Shown here piece by piece: positions 24,935 to 32,340 of a stretch of DNA of 47,466 bases. How positions within the stretch are numbered: position 1 is the stretch's first letter; each line of letters begins with the position of its first letter. The stretch comes from Streptomyces violaceoruber (lineage in GTDB: Bacteria; Actinomycetota; Actinomycetes; Streptomycetales; Streptomycetaceae), in contig JODI01000068.1 in assembly GCA_000720805.1 (NCBI GenBank), forward strand, positions 1-47,466, read 5' to 3'. Below the pieces are notes generated by a model, which searched no databases, had not been told where the DNA came from, and saw only the letters and a list, made by a program, of their open reading frames with translations. Made by a program: the position numbers and the translations under genes.

Positions 24935-26536
24935 ATGAGTGAGCGCACCCCCGAACCGAAGACCGTCCTCCTGCGTCGCGGCGAGGTCCACAGCCCCGCC
25001 GACCCGTTCGCGACCGCGATGGTCGTGGAGCGAGGACGCGTCGCCTGGGTCGGCTCGGAGGGCGCCGCCGACGCCTTCGCGGACGGCGTCGACGAGGTGG
25101 TCGACCTCGACGGCGCCCTCGTCACCCCCGCGTTCACCGACGCCCACGTCCACACCACGGCCACCGGCCTCGCCCTCACCGGACTCGATCTGTCCGGTGC
25201 CCCCTCCCTGGACGCGGCCCTCGCCCTGGTGCGGGACTTCGCGACCGCCCGCCCGGCCGACCGGGTGCTGCTCGGCCACGGCTGGGACGCTTCCCGCTGG
25301 CCGGGCGGTCGGCCACCGACGCGCGCCGAGCTCGACGAGGCGACCGGCGGCCGTCCTCTCTACCTCAGCCGGATCGACGTGCACTCGGCGGTCGTCACGA
25401 CGGCCCTGCTCGACCTGACCCCCGGTCTGGGCACGGTGGACGGCCCGCTCACTGCCGACGCCCATCACGGCGTACGCGCCACCGCCTTCGCCGCCGTCAC
25501 GCCGCGGCAGCGCGCCGAGGCCCAGCGCACCGCCCTCGCCCGCGCCGCCTCCCTCGGCATCGGCACCGTTCACGAATGCGCAGGGCCGGACATCTCCTCC
25601 GAGGACGACTTCACCGGGCTGCTGAAGCTCGCTGCCGAGGAGACCGGCCCCCGGGTCGTCGGCTACTGGGCCGAGCGCGACCTCGACAAGGCACGGGAAC
25701 TCGGTGCGATCGGCGCGGCCGGTGACCTGTTCGTCGACGGCGCCCTCGGCTCGCACACGGCCTGTGTGCACGAGCCGTACACCGACGCCGGCCACACCGG
25801 CACCGCCTATCTGGACGCGGCCGCCGTGGCCGCCCACGTCGTGGCGTGCACCGAGGCGGGCCTCCAGGCGGGCTTCCACGCCATCGGGGACGCCGCCGTG
25901 ACCGCCGTCGTCGAGGGCGTCCGCGCCGCCGCGGAGAAGGTCGGCCTCGCCCGCGTCCGGGCCGCCCGGCACCGCGTCGAGCACGCCGAGATGCTCACGC
26001 CGGAGACGATCGCCGCCTTCGCCGAACTCGGCCTCACCGCCTCCGTCCAGCCCGCCTTCGACGCGCTGTGGGGCGGCGACGACGGCATGTACGCCCAGCG
26101 CCTGGGCGCCGAACGGGCCCGCACGCTGAATCCCTTCGCGGCCCTGCTGCGGGCCGGTGTCCCGCTCGCCTTCGGCTCGGACAGCCCGGTCACACCCCTG
26201 GACCCCTGGGGCACGGTCCGCGCGGCAGCCTTCCACCGCACCCCCGAGCACCGCGTCTCGGTGCGCGCCGCGTTCACCGCCCACACGCGGGGCGGCTGGC
26301 GTGCCGTCGGGCGGGACGACGCGGGCGTCCTGGTGCCGGGCGCACCTGCGGACTACGCCGTGTGGCGCACCGACGAACTGGTCGTCCAGGCTCCGGACGA
26401 CCGGGTGGCCCGCTGGTCGACCGACCCCCGCTCCGGCACCCCCGGCCTGCCGGACCTGACTCCGGGCCGTGACCTCCCGCTCTGTCTGCGCACCGTGGTC
26501 GGCGGCCGGACGGTGTTCGTGCGGCCGAGCGAGTGA
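24935..26536 (+). CDS. YtcJ-like metal-dependent amidohydrolase
   Basis: The 533-residue protein belongs to the amidohydrolase family 3. After an N-terminal beta domain (VVERGRVAWVGSEGAADAF), metal-ligand motifs follow in order: TPAFTDAHVHTTATG near residue 68, DGALGSHTACVHEPYTD, GLQAGFHAIGDAAVTAV, RHRVEHAEMLTPETI and PLAFGSDSPVTPLDPW. Family members hydrolyse N-acyl or cyclic amide substrates, but YtcJ-like proteins mostly lack proven substrates. Cytoplasmic; no signal peptide. ATG 24935 has only a distant purine tract. The preceding Lrp-type regulator in the same direction hints at an amino-acid derivative as substrate; this is inference. Confidence 0.85.
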   Translation: MSERTPEPKTVLLRRGEVHSPADPFATAMVVERGRVAWVGSEGAADAFADGVDEVVDLDGALVTPAFTDAHVHTTATGLALTGLDLSGAPSLDAALALVRDFATARPADRVLLGHGWDASRWPGGRPPTRAELDEATGGRPLYLSRIDVHSAVVTTALLDLTPGLGTVDGPLTADAHHGVRATAFAAVTPRQRAEAQRTALARAASLGIGTVHECAGPDISSEDDFTGLLKLAAEETGPRVVGYWAERDLDKARELGAIGAAGDLFVDGALGSHTACVHEPYTDAGHTGTAYLDAAAVAAHVVACTEAGLQAGFHAIGDAAVTAVVEGVRAAAEKVGLARVRAARHRVEHAEMLTPETIAAFAELGLTASVQPAFDALWGGDDGMYAQRLGAERARTLNPFAALLRAGVPLAFGSDSPVTPLDPWGTVRAAAFHRTPEHRVSVRAAFTAHTRGGWRAVGRDDAGVLVPGAPADYAVWRTDELVVQAPDDRVARWSTDPRSGTPGLPDLTPGRDLPLCLRTVVGGRTVFVRPSE

Positions 26537-27094
26537 TCTCCAGGAGCGGCACACCCCCGATCGGCCGCCGACGCGCCGGGGCGCGACCTGCTCCTCCGCG
26601 GCGCTGACCTGGGCATTGACGAAAGACCCGCAGGTCGAACGGCTGTTGACAGCCGACGGCAGCGGGCCGGTAGGTTCGGCCGAGTCCACCACCGGACGCC
26701 CGACCGCAGAACGTCCGCGCACGCGTCGTGGCGCCGCTGGGTCAGGGACGGTGTCCCACACCGGGGCACCGCCACTGGGAACCAGGCTCAGCGCCCGCGC
26801 CACGGCGAGGGAATGTTCCGTCCGGTCGGGGAGGTGTGACCCGGGTGGGGCCCGGGCGCTCAGTAGACAACGGCTTTCGGTCGACCCGCAGCCAGCGGGT
26901 CCCAGGTCGGCCCGAAGGGCGCCGGGCCCCCATCCGCAGCACGCACAGCCCCCGATCCGGCACACACCGCGCACAAAAGACGATCTCTTACCCCGCTTAT
27001 GTGGAAACGACACCACCATTCGAACGTCCTGTCACGTCATCGCAGGCGGCGGCCACTATGGTGGACCTCTGCGGACGGACATGAAGGGGCAGCA
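26537..27094. other. 558-bp region without gene upstream of ppm1
   Basis: Directly after the amidohydrolase stop is a compound hairpin: CGCGCC/GGCGCG (26572-26585) nested within AGGAGC (26542-26547) / GCTCCT (26590-26595), a plausible terminator. Further on is TTGACA near 26647 followed after 19 bp by TAGGTT, a possible but poorly spaced promoter. No coding sequence on either strand is convincing. The long leader may hold the promoter of ppm1. Confidence 0.45.
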
Positions 27095-27895
27095 GTGAAC
27101 GACGGTGACGGGACCCTCGTGGCACAGGACCGGGGGAGACAGTTCGGCCCGCTCGGCACGGTCTTGGTGATCATCCCGACCTACAACGAGGCCGAGAACA
27201 TCAAGAGGATCGTCGGCCGGGTACGCAAGGCGGTCCCTGACGCGCACGTGCTCGTGGCCGACGACAACAGCCCGGACGGCACCGGCAAGTTCGCCGACGA
27301 ACTGGCCGCCGCCGACGACCATGTGCAGGTCCTGCACCGCAAGGGCAAGGAAGGCCTCGGCGCCGCCTACCTCGCGGGCTTCCGCTGGGGCCTGGACAAC
27401 GGGTACGGCGTCCTCGTCGAGATGGACGCCGACGGCTCCCATCAGCCCGAGGAACTGCCCCGCCTGCTGACCGCGCTGAAGGGCGCCGACCTGGTCCTCG
27501 GCTCCCGCTGGGTGCCGGGCGGCCGGGTCGTGAACTGGCCGAAGTCCCGTGAGTTCATCTCCCGCGGCGGCAGCCTCTACTCCCGCCTCGCCCTGGACCT
27601 GCCGCTGCGCGACATCACCGGCGGCTACCGCGCCTTCCGTCGCGAGACACTGGAGGGCCTCGGCCTCGACGAGGTCGCCTCGCAGGGGTACTGCTTCCAG
27701 GTCGACCTGGCCCGCCGCGCGGTCCGGGCCGGCTACCACGTCGTCGAGGTCCCCATCACCTTCGTCGAGCGTGAACTCGGCGACTCCAAGATGAGCCGGG
27801 ACATCCTGGTGGAGGCCCTGTGGCGGGTCACCACCTGGGGCGTGGGGGAGCGTGTCGGCAAGATCGTGGGCCGGACGAAGCCCTCGGGGTCGTAG
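27095..27895 (+). CDS. ppm1: Polyprenol-phosphate mannosyltransferase (polyprenol monophosphomannose synthase)
   Basis: The 266-residue GT2 enzyme transfers mannose from GDP-mannose to polyprenyl phosphate, giving the lipid donor for protein O-mannosylation and glycolipids. Motifs: VIIPTYNEAENIKRIV, VADDNSPDGTGKFAD, GLGAAYLAGFRWG, VEMDADGSHQPEELPRLL (metal-binding DAD), LVLGSRWVPGG, SLYSRLALDLPLRDITGGYRAFRRE and FVERELGDSKMS. It is the catalytic domain alone, without the fused acyltransferase seen in mycobacteria. GTG 27095 follows AAGGGG; in-frame codons upstream are discounted. In S. coelicolor this gene (SCO1423 by memory) is needed for protein O-mannosylation and phage phiC31 infection. 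Confidence 0.92.
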   Translation: MNDGDGTLVAQDRGRQFGPLGTVLVIIPTYNEAENIKRIVGRVRKAVPDAHVLVADDNSPDGTGKFADELAAADDHVQVLHRKGKEGLGAAYLAGFRWGLDNGYGVLVEMDADGSHQPEELPRLLTALKGADLVLGSRWVPGGRVVNWPKSREFISRGGSLYSRLALDLPLRDITGGYRAFRRETLEGLGLDEVASQGYCFQVDLARRAVRAGYHVVEVPITFVERELGDSKMSRDILVEALWRVTTWGVGERVGKIVGRTKPSGS

Positions 27896-27977
27896 CGCCA
27901 CTGCGGGCCCGCAACCCCACGGGTGCGGCTGATCTCCGCTTATCCCGTGCTGAGCCGGTCCCAGGCACACTGGAGGC

Positions 27978-28541
27978 ATGACGACTGGCGCTTCGACCTC
28001 CTCGTACCCCGCCCGGCCCCGGCGCTCCCGGCTGCGCACCTTCCTGCCCCTGGGCGTCGCCGCCTGGCTCGTGCTGGAGATCTGGCTGCTGACCGTGGTG
28101 GCCGGCGCGGCGAGCGGGTTCACGGTGTTCCTGCTGCTGGTCGCCGGATTCGTGCTCGGCTCGGTGGTCATCAAGCGGGCGGGCCGGCGTGCCTTCCAGA
28201 ACCTGAACGAGGCGCTCCAGCGCGGCGGGGCCCCGTCGGACTCGTCGAACGGCGGCGGCAACGGCCTGATGATGCTGGGCGGCCTGCTTCTGATGATCCC
28301 CGGCCTGATCTCGGACGCGGTGGGTCTGCTCCTGCTGGTCCCGCCGGTCCAGAAGGCCCTCAGCCGCTACGCCGAGCGCACCGTCGAACGCAAGCTCCGC
28401 GCGGCAGCCTCGGGGACCCTGGGCGACGCCTTCCAGCAGGCCCGCATGCGCCGGCCCGACGGCAAGGTGGTCCAGGGGGAGGTCATCCGGGACGAGCCGG
28501 GCGACGCCCACCAGGACCCGCGCCCGCCGCTGACGCGCTGA
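27978..28541 (+). CDS. FxsA family membrane protein
   Basis: The 187-residue protein has FxsA hallmarks: two hydrophobic segments near the N-terminus (FLPLGVAAWLVLEIWLLTVVAGAASGFTVFLLLVAGFVLGSVVIK) and a third near 95-118 (GLMMLGGLLLMIPGLISDAVGLLLLVPPVQ), whose LLLIPGLISDAxGLLLLxPPxR pattern is diagnostic. In E. coli FxsA overproduction relieves F-plasmid exclusion of phage T7; the normal role is unknown. The C-terminus carries a hydrophilic tail (GKVVQGEVIRDEPGD). It lies 82 nt after ppm1 and probably shares its transcript, ended by a very strong hairpin at 28681-28719. Confidence 0.9.
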   Translation: MTTGASTSSYPARPRRSRLRTFLPLGVAAWLVLEIWLLTVVAGAASGFTVFLLLVAGFVLGSVVIKRAGRRAFQNLNEALQRGGAPSDSSNGGGNGLMMLGGLLLMIPGLISDAVGLLLLVPPVQKALSRYAERTVERKLRAAASGTLGDAFQQARMRRPDGKVVQGEVIRDEPGDAHQDPRPPLTR

Positions 28542-28680
28542 CCGGACCGGACGCGCTGCCGGTCCCGAAGCGCTGACCCTTGGCCCGGGGGCGCCCGGTG
28601 GCATACGCGCCCGGGTGCACGCCCACAGGCATCCGGAGTGTCCGCGCGGTACGTCCGGATGTACTTCTACGTACACGAAG

Positions 28681-28719
28681 GACCGCGGGCGCCGTACGTG
28701 GAGTACGGCGCCCGCGGTC
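28681..28719. terminator. Very strong bidirectional terminator between fxsA and rbpA
   Basis: A perfect 17-bp stem GACCGCGGGCGCCGTAC (28681-28697) with its complement at 28703-28719 and a 5-nt loop, extended by CGAAG/CTTCG with one bulged G. It lies between convergent fxsA and rbpA. Confidence 0.9.
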
Positions 28720-28722
28720 TTC

Positions 28723-28750
28723 GTGCGTTGTGTTGCGTGCGTTGTGTTGC
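28723..28750. repeat. Two tandem copies of a 14-bp unit
   Basis: GTGCGTTGTGTTGC occurs twice in tandem (28723-28736, 28737-28750) directly after the terminator stem and before the rbpA stop, a relatively T-rich spacer in this GC-rich genome. Confidence 0.75.
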
Positions 28751-28767
28751 GCCCAACCCGTGGAGGG

Positions 28768-29142
28768 TTACGCCGACTTTCGGCTGTCCCTCGGATGAAC
28801 TGCAATGTTCATCGCGCCGGAGCGCAGAACGGCCAGGCGCTCCTCGAGGACCTCTTCGAGTTCCTCGCGGGTGCGCCGCTCCATCAGCATGTCCCAGTGC
28901 GTACGCGCAGGCTTGGCCTTCTTCTCTTCAGGGCCGTCGCCGTCGACCAGGAGTGCCTGGGCCCCGCAGACCTTGCACTCCCACTCCGGCGGAATCTCCG
29001 CCTCGACCGAGAAGGGCATCTCGAAACGGTGCCCCTTCTCGCATGCGTACTCCACGGCCTGGCGCGGGGCCAGGTCGATACCGCGGTCCGTCTCGTAGCT
29101 GGTCACCACGAGGCGCGTGCCGCGAAGAGCTCGCTCACTCAT
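28768..29142 (-). CDS. rbpA: RNA polymerase-binding protein RbpA
   Basis: The 124-residue actinobacterial factor binds RNA polymerase and group I/II sigma factors (HrdB) and stabilises the open complex. Zinc ligands known from S. coelicolor RbpA are in place: C34 and H38 (YACEKGH) and C56 and C59 (WECKVC). The basic linker and sigma-interaction domain follow (KKAKPARTHWDMLMERRTREELEEVLEERLAVLRSG). Length and start (MSERALRGTRL) are normal. It is transcribed from a SigR-type promoter 60-90 bp upstream, in agreement with its known induction by disulphide stress. Confidence 0.97.
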   Translation of the reverse strand: MSERALRGTRLVVTSYETDRGIDLAPRQAVEYACEKGHRFEMPFSVEAEIPPEWECKVCGAQALLVDGDGPEEKKAKPARTHWDMLMERRTREELEEVLEERLAVLRSGAMNIAVHPRDSRKSA

Positions 29143-29203
29143 GAATCGTGCCTCCCGGGCTTGTCGCCCACAGGACAGGTGTCGCTGTCGTCGTCATACC
29201 GGT

Positions 29204-29231
29204 CAACGTCCGGTCGGCGGTAAAGATTCCC
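29204..29231 (-). promoter_or_regulatory. SigR-type promoter of rbpA
   Basis: On the minus strand GGGAAT (29231-29226), exactly 18 bp, then GTTG (29207-29204). This matches the SigR consensus GGAAT-N18-GTT. It lies 62 bp before the rbpA start codon. SigR control of rbpA is reported for S. coelicolor. Confidence 0.85.
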
Positions 29232-29306
29232 GTTCCGGGTCCCGTCCCGGGCAATGCGTCGCCGTCGTAGCCGCCCCTTGTTGTACCCACCAGCGCCCGG
29301 TTTGTC

Positions 29307-29324
29307 ACATCTGCTAGCAGATGT
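29307..29324. promoter_or_regulatory. Perfect 18-bp palindrome upstream of rbpA
   Basis: ACATCTGCTAGCAGATGT is fully self-complementary without spacer. It lies 76 bp upstream of the SigR -35 element and 86 bp after the stop of the preceding gene on the same strand. It could be an operator or a second promoter element for rbpA; no binding protein is known to me. Confidence 0.5.
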
Positions 29325-29409
29325 CACCCAGCGTTCGGCATCTTTGACGCGCAGTAACGGTACGCCTGGCAGGCCAAACGCGTACACTACAGCGCTTTCG
29401 TGTTGAACG

Positions 29410-30756
29410 CTAAATCCTCTCCGGAACCGGGTTGCCCGCGTCGGCGATCGCCTGCCGCACCGGAACCCGCGCGAGCAGCACGAACCCGATGACGAAGAAG
29501 GCCACCAGCGAGATGATCGCGTCCCGATAGCTGCCCGTGAGCTGGTAGGTGAGACCGAACAGAAGGGGCCCGAGCCAGCTCATGCCGCGGTCGCTCATCT
29601 CGTACGCCGAGAAGTACTCGGCCTCCTTGCCGTGCGGGACCAGATGCGAGAACAGGGACCGGGACAGCGCCTGGCTGCCGCCGAGCACGAGCCCGATCCC
29701 CGCGGCCAGGACGAAGAACCACGCCGGAGCCCCGGCCGGGAGGTGATAACCGGCGGCCAGGGTCACCGTCCAGGCCACCAGCGAGCCCAGGATCGTGCGC
29801 TTGGCGCCGTAGGTCCGTGCCAGCCGGCCCATGCCCAGCGCTCCTGCCACCGCCAGCACCTGGACCAGCAGGACCGCGCCGATGAGCGTCGACTGCCCGA
29901 GACCGAGTTCCTCGGAACCATAGATCGACGCCTGGGAGATCACGGTCTGGATGCCGTCGTTGTAGACGAGGTAGGCCAGCAGGAAGGCGAGCGTCAGCGG
30001 GTGCCGGCGCATGTGGCGGACGGTCCCGGCGAGCTGGCGGAAGCCGGGAGCCGTGGGTTCGCCGGCGGGCTTCTGCCCGGAGCGGCGGTCGCGCAGGCGT
30101 CGTAGGGGAATGAGCGCGAAGGCGCCCCACCACAGGCCGGCGGAGGCCAGACAGACGCGGACCGCCGCGCTCTCCGAGAGGCCGAAGGACTCGTGGCCGG
30201 TGTAGAGGACGAGGTTCGCGACCAGCACCAGGGAGCCCGCCGCGTAGCCGAAGGCCCAGCCCCGCGAGGAGACCGCGTCACGCTCCTCGGGCGGTGCGAT
30301 CTGCGGCAGGTAGGAGTTGTAGAGCATCATCGCCACGGACTGCGCCGCGTTCGCCACCACCAGCAGGAGGCCGCCGAGCAGATAGCGGTCGCCGTCGAGG
30401 AAGAACATGGCCGCCGTGGCGGCGGCCCCGGTGTAGGCGGCTGCCGCCAGGAGGGGCTTCTTGCGGCCGGTGCGGTCGGCGGCCGCGCCCACCAGGGGCA
30501 TCACCAGCACGGCCACGATCACCGACAGGGACACCGAGTACGCGAAGAACGACCCGGCGCGCACCGGGATCCCCAGGGGGTGGACGAAGCCGTCCGCGTC
30601 CGCCGCCTCCTCGGCCACCGACGTCAGATACGGGCCCAGGAACACGGTGAGCACGCTCGTCGAGTAGACCGAGCACGCCCAGTCGTAGAAGTACCAGCCG
30701 CGCTGTTCGCGCCGTCGCTCGTCGGCCGCTTCCGTCCGCACGGTGTCGGTGCCCAC
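29410..30756 (-). CDS. MFS transporter, UMF1/Atg22-like
   Basis: The 448-residue protein has about 12 membrane segments. Its N-terminal RREQRGWYFYDWACSVYSTSVLTVFLGPYLTSVAE, with the YDWAxS signature, and VNDGIQTVISQASIYGSEELGL are diagnostic of the UMF1 family related to yeast vacuolar effluxer Atg22. The loop after helix 2 reads GAAADRTGRKKPLLAA. The substrate is unknown; amino acids or organic acids are suggested by eukaryotic relatives. GTG 30756 follows GAGGGGC at 5 nt; earlier in-frame codons are discounted. It lies 62 nt after the phosphodiesterase gene in the same direction, probably one operon with it and the YczE gene. Confidence 0.85.
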   Translation of the reverse strand: MGTDTVRTEAADERRREQRGWYFYDWACSVYSTSVLTVFLGPYLTSVAEEAADADGFVHPLGIPVRAGSFFAYSVSLSVIVAVLVMPLVGAAADRTGRKKPLLAAAAYTGAAATAAMFFLDGDRYLLGGLLLVVANAAQSVAMMLYNSYLPQIAPPEERDAVSSRGWAFGYAAGSLVLVANLVLYTGHESFGLSESAAVRVCLASAGLWWGAFALIPLRRLRDRRSGQKPAGEPTAPGFRQLAGTVRHMRRHPLTLAFLLAYLVYNDGIQTVISQASIYGSEELGLGQSTLIGAVLLVQVLAVAGALGMGRLARTYGAKRTILGSLVAWTVTLAAGYHLPAGAPAWFFVLAAGIGLVLGGSQALSRSLFSHLVPHGKEAEYFSAYEMSDRGMSWLGPLLFGLTYQLTGSYRDAIISLVAFFVIGFVLLARVPVRQAIADAGNPVPERI

Positions 30757-30818
30757 CCGTGCCCCTCGCTTCCCCGTGAAGGTCCCGCGCGAGGGCGGCG
30801 GGAAGGGCGGCCCGGGTG

Positions 30819-31586
30819 TCAGACCCAGACGCCCCGGTCCTCCATGACCATGCGCAGTGTGTCGATGTGATCGGTCATGATGCCATCGACTCCCAGGTCC
30901 AGGAGCCGGTGCATGCGCTCGGGGTCGTTGACCGTCCACACGTGCACCTGGAGCCCGAGGGCGTGGGCGGTGCGCAGGAAGCGGTGGTCCACCACCTGGA
31001 CACCGGAGTGCGCCTCGGGCACCTGCGCGGCCACCGCCGACCGGCGCACCCGGGCCGGCAGTCCCCAGGACCGCAGCCGCAGTCCGAGCACCCCACGGGT
31101 GCCGTACGACGTGGCCAGACGCGGACCGGCCAGCCGCTGGGCGCGGACCACGCGGGCCTCCTCGAAGGAGCCGAGGCAGATCCGGTCCCAGGAGTCGGTG
31201 CGCTCGACCAGCTCCAGGAAGGGGAGGAGGGCGGGCTCCGCCTTGACGTCGACGTTCCAGCGCGCCTCCGGGAAGGTCTCCAGGAGCTCCTCGAAGAGGG
31301 GAACCGGTTCCTTGCCCGCCACGCGCGCGTGGCGTACGTCCTTCCACGGCAGGTCCGCGATCCGGCCCGCGCCGTCTGTGATCCGGTCCAGGGTCGCGTC
31401 GTGGAACGCGACGAGCCTGCCGTCGACCGTGGCGTGGACGTCGGTCTCCAGGTAGCGGTAGCCCGCCTCCACCGCGCGCCGGAACTGCAGGGCGGTGTTC
31501 TCCAGGCCGCCGGCCGCGCCACCGCGGTGGGCGAAGGGTATGGGGCCGGGATGGTCGAGGTAGGGGTGGCGTATCCGGGAGGTCAC
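30819..31586 (-). CDS. Glycerophosphodiester phosphodiesterase family protein
   Basis: The 255-residue cytoplasmic protein has no signal peptide. GDPD motifs are present: PIPFAHRGGAAGGLENTALQFRRAVEAGYRYLETDVHATVDGRLVAFHDATLDR holds the catalytic His pair (HRGG and HD) and the metal-binding Glu/Asp (ENT, ETDVH). C-terminal NVDVKAEP and HVWTVNDPERMHRLLDLGVDGIMTDHIDTL complete the barrel. It releases sn-glycerol-3-phosphate from deacylated phospholipids. Start GTG 31586 overlaps the upstream YczE stop (GTGA), indicating translational coupling; no separate strong ribosome-binding site exists. Confidence 0.92.
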   Translation of the reverse strand: MTSRIRHPYLDHPGPIPFAHRGGAAGGLENTALQFRRAVEAGYRYLETDVHATVDGRLVAFHDATLDRITDGAGRIADLPWKDVRHARVAGKEPVPLFEELLETFPEARWNVDVKAEPALLPFLELVERTDSWDRICLGSFEEARVVRAQRLAGPRLATSYGTRGVLGLRLRSWGLPARVRRSAVAAQVPEAHSGVQVVDHRFLRTAHALGLQVHVWTVNDPERMHRLLDLGVDGIMTDHIDTLRMVMEDRGVWV

Positions 31587-32242
31587 GGTCGCAGTATCGC
31601 CTCCCGCGGTGGCCCGGTGGCAACGACCGGGCTGCCTCCGGATGCCGAGGGGACGGCGAAGACGCGCAGGAAGAGCTGGGCGAGCGGGCCGATCGCCACC
31701 GCGTACAGCAGGGTGCCGACGCCGAGGGTGCCGCCCAGGGCGAAGCCGGTCACGACGACCGCCACCTCCACGGCGGTGCGCATCAGGCGGATCGAGCGGC
31801 CGGTGCGCCGGTGCAGGCCGGTCATCAGCCCGTCCCGGGGGCCGGGGCCGAAGCGGGCGGCGATGTAGAGGCCGGTGGCCACGCCGTTGAGCAGGATGCC
31901 GCCGAGGAGGAGGGGGATCCGTACGGCGAGGGTGTGCGCCTCGGTGATCAGGGCGAGCGTGCCGTCCATCGCGAGGCCGACCACGAAGACGTTCGAGACC
32001 GTGCCCAGTCCGGGGCGCTGGCGCAGGGGGATCCACAGGAGCAGCACGACCGCGCCGACGACGATCGAGACGACCCCGATCGACCGGCGGGTGAGCTCGG
32101 CCAGGCCCTGGTGCAGCACGCCCCAGGGTTCCAGGCCCAGCCCCGCATCGACCAGGAGGGCGGAACTCACCCCGTACAGGGCGAGACCGACGTACAGCTG
32201 GATCAGTCGTCGCCCGAAGCGGCCCGGGCTGGTCGTGGACAA
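31583..32242 (-). CDS. YczE/YyaS-type membrane protein
   Basis: The 219-residue integral membrane protein has about five hydrophobic segments: RLIQLYVGLALYGVSSALLVDAGLGLEPWGVLHQGLAE, VVSIVVGAVVLLLWIPLRQRPGLGTVSNVFVVGLAMD, GLYIAARFGPGPRDGLMTGLHRRTGRSIRLMRTAVE and VGTLLYAVAIGPLAQLFL. The GLG.PWGVLHQGL and GAGPRDGLM motifs define this YitT-related family. TTG 32242 is preferred because AGGAGG stands 6 nt before it; GTG 32281 is an alternative. The gene is divergent from a MocR regulator, a pairing seen repeatedly with YczE proteins, so the regulator probably controls it. Substrate unknown. Confidence 0.85.
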   Translation of the reverse strand: MSTTSPGRFGRRLIQLYVGLALYGVSSALLVDAGLGLEPWGVLHQGLAELTRRSIGVVSIVVGAVVLLLWIPLRQRPGLGTVSNVFVVGLAMDGTLALITEAHTLAVRIPLLLGGILLNGVATGLYIAARFGPGPRDGLMTGLHRRTGRSIRLMRTAVEVAVVVTGFALGGTLGVGTLLYAVAIGPLAQLFLRVFAVPSASGGSPVVATGPPREAILRP

Positions 32243-32273
32243 GAGGTCCTCCTGTGGTGGTAGTGGCCTGACT

Positions 32274-32289
32274 TGTGACACCCTGTGAC
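32274..32289. promoter_or_regulatory. TGTGAC direct repeats, candidate MocR binding site
   Basis: TGTGAC at 32274-32279 and 32284-32289, centred exactly 10 bp apart, in the 98-bp divergent region between the yczE-like and mocR-like genes. MocR/PdxR regulators often bind direct repeats, so this is a candidate site. Confidence 0.45.
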
Positions 32290-32340
32290 GTGGGTGGAAG
32301 CCTCATCCATGGCCAATTCGGGGAAGGTGGACTGATTTCG

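Noticed and set aside
24749..27019. 756-codon open frame on the minus strand
   Set aside because: It runs antisense through the amidohydrolase gene and has no family motif.
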